From an uncultured Bacteroidota bacterium (GTDB lineage: Bacteria > Bacteroidota > Bacteroidia > Flavobacteriales > Flavobacteriaceae), in contig CACIXU010000002.1 of NCBI GenBank assembly GCA_902590705.1, forward strand, positions 62,001 to 126,000: DNA of 64,000 bases, in the 5' to 3' direction. Position 1 is the first letter of the stretch. The number at the start of each line of letters is the position of its first letter. The notes below the pieces were generated by a model. It did no database searches and had not been told where the DNA came from. It saw nothing but the letters and a program-made list of their open reading frames with translations. Shown piece after piece: positions 57,058 to 64,000 of the stretch. A program made the translations under genes and the position numbers.

Positions 57058-60000
57058 TTAAAAAGTTGCTCTTAATCCGAATGTAACCACTCTGGATAAT
57101 GGATACCCAGCATAATCAACTCCAGTGGTTAAAGTGTTTTCAACTTCAGAGTTATTCGCCTCTGGGTTACCTCCAGGATATTTAGTTGAATTTAAGACAT
57201 TATCAGCCGACATGTATAGTCTGAGATTCTTCATACCAATTTGATCAATTATTTCTTTATCAAAGGTATAACCTATAGTGATGTTTTTTAATCTAATATA
57301 ATCTCCGTCATAGAGCCATCTATCAGTGAAGTCAGGCAGTCTACCTCCCTCTTCTTTAAAGAACGTTCCATTACCGGCGGTATATGCCTCACCAGTTGGA
57401 ACTCCATTTGTAGAAGGAAGTCGACGAGCACCATTTGCCCATATTGACAATTGATTTCTGCCTTGTTGACCTGCATCAGCATATCTACCAAAAAACCAAT
57501 AAGCCTTAAAGTCTAAAATAGCGGTTGTCAAAATTCGGGCATCAAAATTTTTATATCTAAATGTGTTTGTAAAGCCAATAATATAGTCAGGAGTATTATT
57601 TCCAAGCTCGGTTCTATCTCCTATACCTATTACTCCGTCACCATCTGTATCAGCAATTGCTGGGTTTCCAGGAACTGCATTTTTTATCAAGGGTCTATCT
57701 TCCGAGGGATTTGAAATATCAGATTCAGAATAAATACCATCAGTTTTGTACATGTAGTAACTATGAAGAGGCCTTCCCACCTTAGTTCTGTGAGTTGGCT
57801 GATTTCTAGAGGTTCCTATAATTTGATCAATTCCATAGCCTAACTTGGTAACCTTATTCTCATTATTGGTAAAATTTAGTGAACTTGACCAAAAGAAATC
57901 TTCTTTGTCAATATTATTAGTATTAAGCTCAAGCTCCCAACCCCAATTTTCAACTTCACCTGAATTCAAAACACTTGCTTGAGTTAACCCAGTAACAGCT
58001 GGAAGTTCTACCTCTAATAGAACATCTGATGTAACATTTTTATAATAATCGAGTGATCCATAAATTTTGTTCCCAAAAAAACCAAAATCAATACCTAAGC
58101 CCTGAGTTGTTGTTGTCTCCCAACTTAGATCAGGATTACTTGCTGTCGAGGGAGCAAAACCATAAGAAAGGGAATTGCCAAATGAATAATTAGATCCAGA
58201 TAATTGGCCAAAAGAGGAATAAGCACCAATTCTGTCATTTCCTGCTTGACCCCAGCTTGCTCTAATCTTTAATTGATTAATATTTGGATTGTCAATTATA
58301 TCATTACTTAACCTCCATGCAACAGATGCCGCTGGAAAGACACCCCATTTATTATTTTCACCAAACTTTGAACTACCATCCCTTCGGATAGTGAAATTAA
58401 CCAAATACTTATCATCGAAATTATAAACAGCTCTTCCAAAATATGATTGTAATGAAGCCTCCATTTCATAATCGTCCCAATTTCTGAAAGCAGTAGCTGC
58501 ATTAAATGTTTGAATATCGTCGCTTCCAAAATCCCAGGAATCAAGAAAAGTGTATTCCCAGTCTTGTTCTTCAGCAGATGCACCAACTAAAAAATCTAGA
58601 TTGTGAGATCCAATAGACAAATTATAAGTAGCTGTTAACTGATAAAGGAATTTATTATCATTTCTATGTTCATTTCTTGCCTCTCTTCTGGCCTTTTTAT
58701 TAACCCACATTGGTTTAAACCAATCATAAGTAAAATCCTCAATGTCAAAACCAAACTGACCTTTTATGTCAAGACCTTCTATTGGTTGAATTGAAATGTA
58801 GGATGTTACAAGTGATCTTTTTCTTTTTCCAAAATCCTTTATGTTTAACATTTGAAGAACAGGATTTGGATTATCAATTAATCCTAAAGGATGATTTCTA
58901 TGATTAAAATCTACTGGGATAGTTGGATCAGCAACAATAGCTCGCATGTAAGCACCCTCTTTCCTCTCAGCCTCTCTCCTGCCATTCTCTCTAGAAACAG
59001 TGGTAGAAAGACTAAGTCCAGCAGACACAATATCATTGATATTGTAATTTCCATTTGCTCTGAAAGAGAACCTTTCATATTTAGTGTTCACTACAAGCCC
59101 ATCGGTCGCATTATAATTACTAGATATCATAAAATTTCCACCTTCAACTCCTTTAAAAATTGATACTTGGTAATTTCTTCTGACAGCTTGTTGAGTTATT
59201 GCCTCTTGCCAATTTGTGTCTGTAATATCGTCTGGATTAGTATACCACCACCTTCTAGGGTGATATTTATTTGATCTCTCCCCTATAGTTGTACCATCAT
59301 AAACCCCTCCATTATCATTAATGTATCGAAGAGTTTGTCCCCATTCACGATATTCTATATACTCAGGACCGCTAAGCATATCTAGGGTATTTCCTGGAGC
59401 AATTGCTTCCATACCAGTGTAAACATCTAAATCAATTTTAGTCTCCCCTATTTTAGCTTGTTTTGTTTTAATTATAACTACACCACCAGCAGCTCTTGCG
59501 CCATAAATTGCTCCAGCAGATGCATCTTTTAATACATCAATTGATTCAACATCTCCAATGTTGATGTCTCTCATACTTTCAACAGGCATTCCGTCGATAA
59601 TGTATAACGGATTTGAACCACTTGTTATACTATTTGTACCGCGAACTTTGATGTTAAATTCGGCTCCAGGTAAACCCGAGGATTGCTGAGCATAAACTCC
59701 CGCTAACTGACCTGAAAAAGCCTCTCCTAAAGTCATTATAGGCCTATCTACAAGACTCTCAGTATTTAATTTAGAAACAGAGTTTGTTAGGTTAGCTCTT
59801 TTAGTTGTTCCATATCCAGTTAAAACTACTTCGTCAAGCTCATCAGATCCCATTTGTAGAGAAAGATTAAATGAGTCAGCATTACCGACTTCAATTTCCT
59901 GATCAATGAAACCTACAAAAGAAAAAGTAAGAATATCTGTATCAGATGCGTTAATAGAATAATTTCCATTAAAATCTGTGGTAGTTCCTGTATTTGTACC

Positions 60001-60141
60001 TTTAATTACAACATTAACTCCAGGTAAAGGGACCCCGGATTCATCAGATATTACCCCTGTAATATTCTTTTGAGCATATGTGAAATATGGTAAAAATAAA
60101 AGAAATATAACCATCACAAGATGATTTAAAGTTATCTTCAT
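57058..60141 (-). CDS. SusC/RagA family TonB-linked outer-membrane transporter
   Basis: A 1027-residue SusC-type channel. Signal peptide to about residue 23 (YFTYAQ), CarboxypepD_reg domain about 25-100 (GVISDESGVPLPGVNVVIKGTNTGTTTDFNGNYSI), TonB-box-like DEVVLTGYGTTKR near 102, plug about 115-225 (VRGTNSITSGSNPLYIIDGMPV, VLKDASAGAIYGARAAGGVVIIKT), then the barrel with the acidic DTDGDGVIGIGDR loop near 845. It imports oligosaccharides into the periplasm with its SusD partner, downstream by 11 bases. Only one SusCD pair serves the whole region. Confidence 0.96.
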   Translation of the reverse strand: MKITLNHLVMVIFLLFLPYFTYAQKNITGVISDESGVPLPGVNVVIKGTNTGTTTDFNGNYSINASDTDILTFSFVGFIDQEIEVGNADSFNLSLQMGSDELDEVVLTGYGTTKRANLTNSVSKLNTESLVDRPIMTLGEAFSGQLAGVYAQQSSGLPGAEFNIKVRGTNSITSGSNPLYIIDGMPVESMRDINIGDVESIDVLKDASAGAIYGARAAGGVVIIKTKQAKIGETKIDLDVYTGMEAIAPGNTLDMLSGPEYIEYREWGQTLRYINDNGGVYDGTTIGERSNKYHPRRWWYTNPDDITDTNWQEAITQQAVRRNYQVSIFKGVEGGNFMISSNYNATDGLVVNTKYERFSFRANGNYNINDIVSAGLSLSTTVSRENGRREAERKEGAYMRAIVADPTIPVDFNHRNHPLGLIDNPNPVLQMLNIKDFGKRKRSLVTSYISIQPIEGLDIKGQFGFDIEDFTYDWFKPMWVNKKARREARNEHRNDNKFLYQLTATYNLSIGSHNLDFLVGASAEEQDWEYTFLDSWDFGSDDIQTFNAATAFRNWDDYEMEASLQSYFGRAVYNFDDKYLVNFTIRRDGSSKFGENNKWGVFPAASVAWRLSNDIIDNPNINQLKIRASWGQAGNDRIGAYSSFGQLSGSNYSFGNSLSYGFAPSTASNPDLSWETTTTQGLGIDFGFFGNKIYGSLDYYKNVTSDVLLEVELPAVTGLTQASVLNSGEVENWGWELELNTNNIDKEDFFWSSSLNFTNNENKVTKLGYGIDQIIGTSRNQPTHRTKVGRPLHSYYMYKTDGIYSESDISNPSEDRPLIKNAVPGNPAIADTDGDGVIGIGDRTELGNNTPDYIIGFTNTFRYKNFDARILTTAILDFKAYWFFGRYADAGQQGRNQLSIWANGARRLPSTNGVPTGEAYTAGNGTFFKEEGGRLPDFTDRWLYDGDYIRLKNITIGYTFDKEIIDQIGMKNLRLYMSADNVLNSTKYPGGNPEANNSEVENTLTTGVDYAGYPLSRVVTFGLRATF

Positions 60142-60173
60142 AATTTGAAATTTTTAGTTAATTGTTTGTTTTT

Positions 60174-60187
60174 CGTGAGGTGTCACG
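60174..60187. promoter_or_regulatory. palindrome upstream of susC
   Basis: CGTGA-GGTG-TCACG is a perfect 5-bp inverted repeat 33 bases before the susC start. It is GC-richer than its surroundings and directly downstream of a possible -7 box, so it may be an operator or a hairpin at the 5' end of the susCD mRNA. Confidence 0.35.
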
Positions 60188-60192
60188 AGCAG

Positions 60193-60200
60193 TAAATATA
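60193..60200 (-). promoter_or_regulatory. candidate -7 box for susCD
   Basis: On the minus strand TATATTTA matches TAnnTTTG at 7 of 8 positions, about 52 bases before the susC ATG. No TTG occurs at -33, which could mean regulated promotion. Confidence 0.3.
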
Positions 60201-60320
60201 ATATTTTTACATAAAAAACATAATATTTTATTTTTATAGTTATTTTAATATAGTTTGTGGATAGATTGCTTTTAAATTAAAATTTTCAGAAACTGTATTA
60301 AAATTTGATAAAAAAATCAT

Positions 60321-61445
60321 TTGGACCAATGTAACCTTTTAGGAATATTCATTGCACTCTCCGTATCAATTTTTGTAATTTGGATAGCGGAATTCAAGAA
60401 TGAAATCGTTCGAACCATACTCCATTGGTTGCCTGCAATTCTACTAACCTTTCTTATTCCTGGCTTAGTCTCTTTTATTTTTAATCTATCGCTAGAAAAT
60501 ATCGTTTTGCATGATTGGAGTAAGGCCTATATATATCCCATTACCGTTTTTTGTATTATGAGTTCTATGTCTCTAGCTCAATTAAAAATTGTAGGACTAA
60601 AGCCCCTACTACTATTTTTAATTGGGTCTTTTACAATTGCTGTTATCCCTGTACTATTATTTATGCTTTACTATATTGGAACTGAGGAGATGGTCGATTT
60701 ATGGAAAGGTATCATCCCTATTGTAGGGAGTTGGATTGGTGGAAGCTCAAGTATGCTAGTTCTCAAAGAATATGTAGCTATTCGAGAAGATCTTTTTTTA
60801 TCAGTTTTACTATTAGATAATATGATACAAAATATAGTAATGATTTTTTTATTTCAAATCATTCGAAGAACAGGGGACTTAAACCGAAAATTTAGTATAT
60901 CTCAATCCATTGATTTTATGGAACATCAGTTGGAGGAAAAGCCTAAATCCAAAAAACCCTTTTTATCTGTTTTTATTGCAATTTTTTTAACGGCTGGGGT
61001 AGTAGCCATGAAATTCAGTTTTATTACTAATGTTATAATCCTTTCAATTTTGGGATTGATCATTGGGAATATTGTAAAGTTTTGGTCTTTTAATATCAAT
61101 TTGAAAATAGGTTCAGTTGGTATCATTCTGATAATGTCTATTTTGGGGCTAAAGCTCAAGTTTAATGACTTTGAATTACCATGGATCTTGATACTCTTTA
61201 TGATCAACTGGATGATAATTAATATTGTAGTGATTGCCTATTTCAATTATAAGCTTAAAATTTCCATGGCTTGGGGCCCTATTGCCATGATGGCGAATAT
61301 AGGAGGTATATCCACTTCTCCTGCATTAGCTTCCGTCTATAATGAAAAACTTATGCCCCATGCAGTGGTTTTAGCAATAGTGAGTATGGCTACTGGGACT
61401 TTTTGGGGGTTTCTTACTACCTTTTTGATCGAATTGCAACTTTAG
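60321..61445 (+). CDS. DUF819 family membrane protein
   Basis: A 374-residue protein with about ten transmembrane segments, of the DUF819 (YjcL-like) family. Family features are the GSWIGGSSSMLVLKEYVAI near 138-156, DNMIQNIVMIFLFQI near 170, and MMANIGGISTSPALASVYN near 330. Its start is TTG at 60321. It diverges from susC across a 179-base gap and converges on a small orphan gene. The substrate is unknown; the family is related to sodium-coupled anion transporters. Confidence 0.8.
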   Translation: MDQCNLLGIFIALSVSIFVIWIAEFKNEIVRTILHWLPAILLTFLIPGLVSFIFNLSLENIVLHDWSKAYIYPITVFCIMSSMSLAQLKIVGLKPLLLFLIGSFTIAVIPVLLFMLYYIGTEEMVDLWKGIIPIVGSWIGGSSSMLVLKEYVAIREDLFLSVLLLDNMIQNIVMIFLFQIIRRTGDLNRKFSISQSIDFMEHQLEEKPKSKKPFLSVFIAIFLTAGVVAMKFSFITNVIILSILGLIIGNIVKFWSFNINLKIGSVGIILIMSILGLKLKFNDFELPWILILFMINWMIINIVVIAYFNYKLKISMAWGPIAMMANIGGISTSPALASVYNEKLMPHAVVLAIVSMATGTFWGFLTTFLIELQL

Positions 61446-61471
61446 ACTTCTATTTTGCGACTATTTGACTT

Positions 61472-61933
61472 TTACCAATCATTTTCTTTGAAATACAGAA
61501 TACTATTGATTTCATTTTGAATTATTTTATCAATAATTCTTGCATCTTTATTGATGAATTTCTTTCTTAAATTTTGTTTGAACAAATATTTTTCCTCTAT
61601 ATACTTAGGAGTGACGCTTTTTTCAATGCCAAAAAACCACGTCAATGTAAAATAGAATTTCGGAATCGAATAAATATCAAAAACCGATATACGAGTTTGA
61701 TTTGTTTTTTTTTCGACAATTAATTTAGCCCCTCTTATTGATTTTATCCAAAAATTTGAGGATTTCGTAGATAAATCTAATGCCCTTAGGGTAATTATCT
61801 GACTATTAATATCTAATGATTTTTTGTATGTTTTTTGCCAGATTATTTTGTTATTGGATACTCGAAAGTTACTAACTATATTTTGAGCGTTTATACTAAA
61901 ACCAAAAAATAAAAGAAGTATTAACTTTTTCAT
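61472..61933 (-). CDS. secreted protein of unknown function
   Basis: A 153-residue protein with a signal peptide (MKKLILLLFFGFSINAQ). The mature part is basic and aromatic (SSNFWIKSIRGAKLIVEKK, FYFTLTWFFGIEKSVTPKY). No family recognised. It is preceded on its strand by an intergenic repeat at 61940-62000 that is shared with a sister gene at 63337, pointing to a common promoter element or mobile origin. Confidence 0.6.
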   Translation of the reverse strand: MKKLILLLFFGFSINAQNIVSNFRVSNNKIIWQKTYKKSLDINSQIITLRALDLSTKSSNFWIKSIRGAKLIVEKKTNQTRISVFDIYSIPKFYFTLTWFFGIEKSVTPKYIEEKYLFKQNLRKKFINKDARIIDKIIQNEINSILYFKENDW

Positions 61934-61939
61934 ATCATT

Positions 61940-62000
61940 AAAATAACAAAACCTATAAAAAGGGTTAGAAGTATCAGAACTTAAGAAGGAGGATATGCCC
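61940..62000. repeat. intergenic repeat, copy 1
   Basis: Two conserved blocks: AAAATAACAAAACCT at 61940-61954 and a 22-base block at 61979-62000 identical to 63397-63418. It lies immediately upstream of the minus-strand gene that starts at 61933. Read on the minus strand, the first block contains TAGGTTTT, a 7 of 8 match to TAnnTTTG. Confidence 0.75.
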
Positions 62001-62037
62001 GTTATTAAGTTAATAACTAAATTTATAAATTATAAAA

Positions 62038-62562
62038 CTATTTGTTTGCCTCCATGAACATAACAAGTTCTTTATTGAAAGCCTCATCTGGAAAAATAGC
62101 ACTTACTTCTATAATTTTGTCATTTTTCCATTTGTAACCAAAATAGCAATGATTCGATATTGTGTCGCCGGAAATTTTCGATATAGCAGTCCAGTCACTC
62201 CAATGACTTGTCCAAGTGCTCCCATAATCATCAGAATATTTACCTCCAGCATTCTTTACGTCATTACCTACATAATTCACAGTCTCCATCCATCCTTCTG
62301 GAAAACTGATTTCACTAAACATAGCGTGATGAGTGTTTACCAAATCCTCAAAACCAGTTTTAGTCATTTCTATTTTATTAAATTTTATAATAGCATCATC
62401 AGATATAATACTTGAATCAAAGTTATTATCTACATAACCCTCCATCATTTCAGAAATTTTCTGAGCTTTTTCGTCTTTTATCTTAATTGTTGAAACTTGT
62501 TCTTTATTATTTGCGCAGCCAAGAATTACAATAGATAATATTAAGATTAATTTTTTTCTCAT
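62038..62562 (-). CDS. lipoprotein with SnoaL/NTF2-like features, unknown function
   Basis: A 174-residue protein with a lipoprotein signal ending at Cys16 (IVILGCANN). The mature region includes KISEMMEGYVDNNFD, HHAMFSEISFPEGWMETVNYVG, TWTSHWSDWTAIS and YKWKNDKIIEVSAIF, a pattern typical of NTF2-like proteins. No catalytic site can be named. It is one of three minus-strand orphan genes separated by related intergenic repeats. Confidence 0.6.
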   Translation of the reverse strand: MRKKLILILSIVILGCANNKEQVSTIKIKDEKAQKISEMMEGYVDNNFDSSIISDDAIIKFNKIEMTKTGFEDLVNTHHAMFSEISFPEGWMETVNYVGNDVKNAGGKYSDDYGSTWTSHWSDWTAISKISGDTISNHCYFGYKWKNDKIIEVSAIFPDEAFNKELVMFMEANK

Positions 62563-62591
62563 TTTAAATAATTTATAGTTAATAATTACTA

Positions 62592-62640
62592 ATATAACAA
62601 AAACTACAAAAGAAGATTAGAATTACCAGAAATATAGAAT
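62592..62640. repeat. intergenic repeat, degenerate copy 2
   Basis: ATATAACAAAAACTACAAAAG at 62592-62612 is related to the first block of copies 1 and 3. The second half differs and instead contains an inverted pair ATTAGA/TCTAAT. It lies 30 bases upstream of the minus-strand gene starting at 62562. Confidence 0.5.
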
Positions 62641-62647
62641 CTAATGT

Positions 62648-63337
62648 CTATTTTTCAATTTCAGTGTTAATTTTAGAAATAATTTCTGAATCCATTTTTA
62701 ACTGTCTATTTACATACATAACATAAGTTTTGTGATATTGAGCTTTATTCATGAACTTTTCTAAAATGTATTGTGGAATCTTGGTTTTAGACAAATATTT
62801 TTTAGGTTCCATTATGCCAAAATATTTTTCTCCTTCCAAATTATATTTTGTGTTTCTTGAGACAAAATCTCTTAGTTCAGGAGTAAAATCTCTTAATATT
62901 ATATTTTCAATTTCTTTGATAAATTTATGATTTGAATACTTATTTTGAAGTAGGGTAACTATCTCTTGATTTTCAATAAGTTCTATTAATCCAGAATTTT
63001 TTAATGAGGTATACTCTTCAGTATTCTCAACTAATATCGTATTAAATTCGAGAGATTTAAACAAATAGTCAGAGAGTGAATCTTTATACTTTACATCATT
63101 ATACTTATCAAATTCGTAAAGATTGTAAATTGCTTTAACAGCATCATTATGAACACCAAGATTAAGTTCAAAGTCATCTTTTTCATATAAAATATTTTGT
63201 TTGATTTTAGTAAGAGATGCATTTTTTAATTCCTCTTTATATGATAATGCATTTTGCTTTTCCCAGTAAAATGAAATAGTTATTCCAAAAAAGATAACTA
63301 AAAATTCAATAAGATATTTTAATATAATAGTTTTCAT
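62648..63337 (-). CDS. DUF6090-like membrane-anchored protein
   Basis: A 229-residue protein with one N-terminal membrane helix (LIEFLVIFFGITISFYWEKQNA) and a long, mostly helical periplasmic domain rich in Leu, Glu and Asn (YTSLKNSGLIELIENQEIVTLLQNKY). The layout resembles the Bacteroidota DUF6090 group of small, often clustered proteins. Function unknown. A copy of the intergenic repeat lies about 20 bases upstream of its start. Confidence 0.65.
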   Translation of the reverse strand: MKTIILKYLIEFLVIFFGITISFYWEKQNALSYKEELKNASLTKIKQNILYEKDDFELNLGVHNDAVKAIYNLYEFDKYNDVKYKDSLSDYLFKSLEFNTILVENTEEYTSLKNSGLIELIENQEIVTLLQNKYSNHKFIKEIENIILRDFTPELRDFVSRNTKYNLEGEKYFGIMEPKKYLSKTKIPQYILEKFMNKAQYHKTYVMYVNRQLKMDSEIISKINTEIEK

Positions 63338-63357
63338 TTGAAATAATTTATGATACT

Positions 63358-63418
63358 AAAATAACAAAACCTACAAAAGGGGTAAGATTCTACAGCACTT
63401 AAGAAGGAGGATATGCCC
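63358..63418. repeat. intergenic repeat, copy 3
   Basis: AAAATAACAAAACCT at 63358-63372 is identical to 61940-61954. The 22-base block at 63397-63418 is identical to 61979-62000. It lies 20 bases upstream of the minus-strand gene that starts at 63337 and 50 bases before the plus-strand GNAT gene. Confidence 0.75.
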
Positions 63419-63467
63419 ATGGTTTAATTTATTAATTTGGTAATCTTGTAAATGATTGAAATTATTC

Positions 63468-63938
63468 ATGACAAAGTATGAGATAATAAATTTCAAAAAT
63501 GAATACAGCAAGCTTTTCTATGATTTAAACATAGAGTGGTTAAATGAGTTTTTTTTGGTAGAAGATTATGACAAAAAGATTTTATCAAACCCTCAAAAAT
63601 ATATCATCAATAAAGGCGGCAGCATCTTTTTTGCAAAGAAAGGCGGAAGAATTATAGGAGTTGTTGCGCTAATGCCAACTCCTGAACTTGGTGTATACGA
63701 ATTAACCAAAATGGGAGTAAAAAAAGCTTTACGTAATAAAGGGGTAGGAAAACTACTCTTAAAGAAATGCATTGAGCAAGTAATAGAAAATAAACTAAAA
63801 AAAGTAATTATTTACTCAAACAGAAAACTTGAAAATGCAATATACTTATACAAATCTTTTGGTTTTACTGAAGTTGAATTAGAAAAAAAATCTAACTACA
63901 AAAGAGCGGATATAAAACTTGAGCTTGACTTACAATAA
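63468..63938 (+). CDS. GNAT family N-acetyltransferase
   Basis: A 156-residue acetyl-CoA-dependent N-acetyltransferase, from the ATG at 63468; a TTG twelve bases upstream is an alternative. GNAT motifs are visible: GGSIFFAKKGGRIIGVVALMP (strands 2-4), VYELTKMGVKKALRNKGVGKLLLKKCIE with the acetyl-CoA loop RNKGVG near 94-99, and ENAIYLYKSFGFTEVE near 125-140. The acceptor is unknown. It is transcribed away from the repeat-associated orphan genes. Confidence 0.88.
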   Translation: MTKYEIINFKNEYSKLFYDLNIEWLNEFFLVEDYDKKILSNPQKYIINKGGSIFFAKKGGRIIGVVALMPTPELGVYELTKMGVKKALRNKGVGKLLLKKCIEQVIENKLKKVIIYSNRKLENAIYLYKSFGFTEVELEKKSNYKRADIKLELDLQ

Positions 63939-64000
63939 ATACCTAAATTAGTTCCTTTTTGGGGCTGTCATTCCCTTTTGTTCTCTACCAACTTTTTCTT

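Noticed and set aside
61995-62057. Short plus-strand frame preceded by a perfect AAGGAGG in repeat copy 1
   Set aside because: It looks like a strong Shine-Dalgarno site and a 20-codon frame, but in copy 3 the same ATG is followed by only four codons. The sequence is conserved while the frame is not, and flavobacteria rarely use such sites.
61940-63418. Integron cassette array as a firm call
   Set aside because: The repeats share some end features with attC sites, but no clear paired core sites or integrase are seen, and the genes start rather than end next to the repeats. Kept only as one hypothesis in a finding.

Overview
The window reads as a chromosomal segment of a marine member of the Bacteroidota, class Flavobacteriia. 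The signs are a very AT-rich sequence, gldE and gldD next to ssb and mutY, an atpDC pair apart from other ATP synthase genes, several TonB-dependent receptors, one SusC/SusD pair, many lipoproteins, -7 boxes of the TAnnTTTG type, few Shine-Dalgarno sites and several TTG/GTG starts. I see no insertion sequence, prophage, CRISPR array or rRNA. One tRNA, Arg(CCT), lies at 36315-36386.

Positions 1-25.7 kb are mostly core functions: an acyl-CoA ligase, two TonB-dependent receptors, atpD-atpC, recX, acetoacetyl-CoA synthetase, ribonuclease G, a 29-residue Lys/Arg-rich protein, HU, mutY, ssb, gldE, gldD, a metal-binding-type lipoprotein, a paired M16 protease operon, a BASS transporter, a SET-domain protein and two glycosyltransferases.

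Positions 25.7-60.1 kb look like a large carbohydrate-utilisation region. On the minus strand lie a secreted PHP phosphoesterase, a cupin, a Tat-exported Gfo/Idh/MocA oxidoreductase and uxaA/uxaB. A SulP transporter follows. Then comes a plus-strand operon: esterase, two ThuA-like proteins, xylulokinase, xylose isomerase, MFS transporter and a DUF1080 protein. Four lipoprotein sulfatases, a second Tat-exported Gfo/Idh/MocA protein, a YpdA-like reductase and a SusD/SusC pair complete it. No glycoside hydrolase or polysaccharide lyase is recognisable, and no dedicated regulator. The simplest reading is that sulfated, xylose- and possibly uronate-containing oligosaccharides are desulfated at the cell surface or in the periplasm, imported by SusCD, and perhaps cleaved by oxidation-elimination (keto-glycoside) chemistry, with xylose entering through XylA/XylB.

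Positions 60.3-64 kb carry a DUF819 membrane protein, three small minus-strand orphan genes each preceded by a related intergenic repeat, and a GNAT acetyltransferase. This part looks like accessory DNA.
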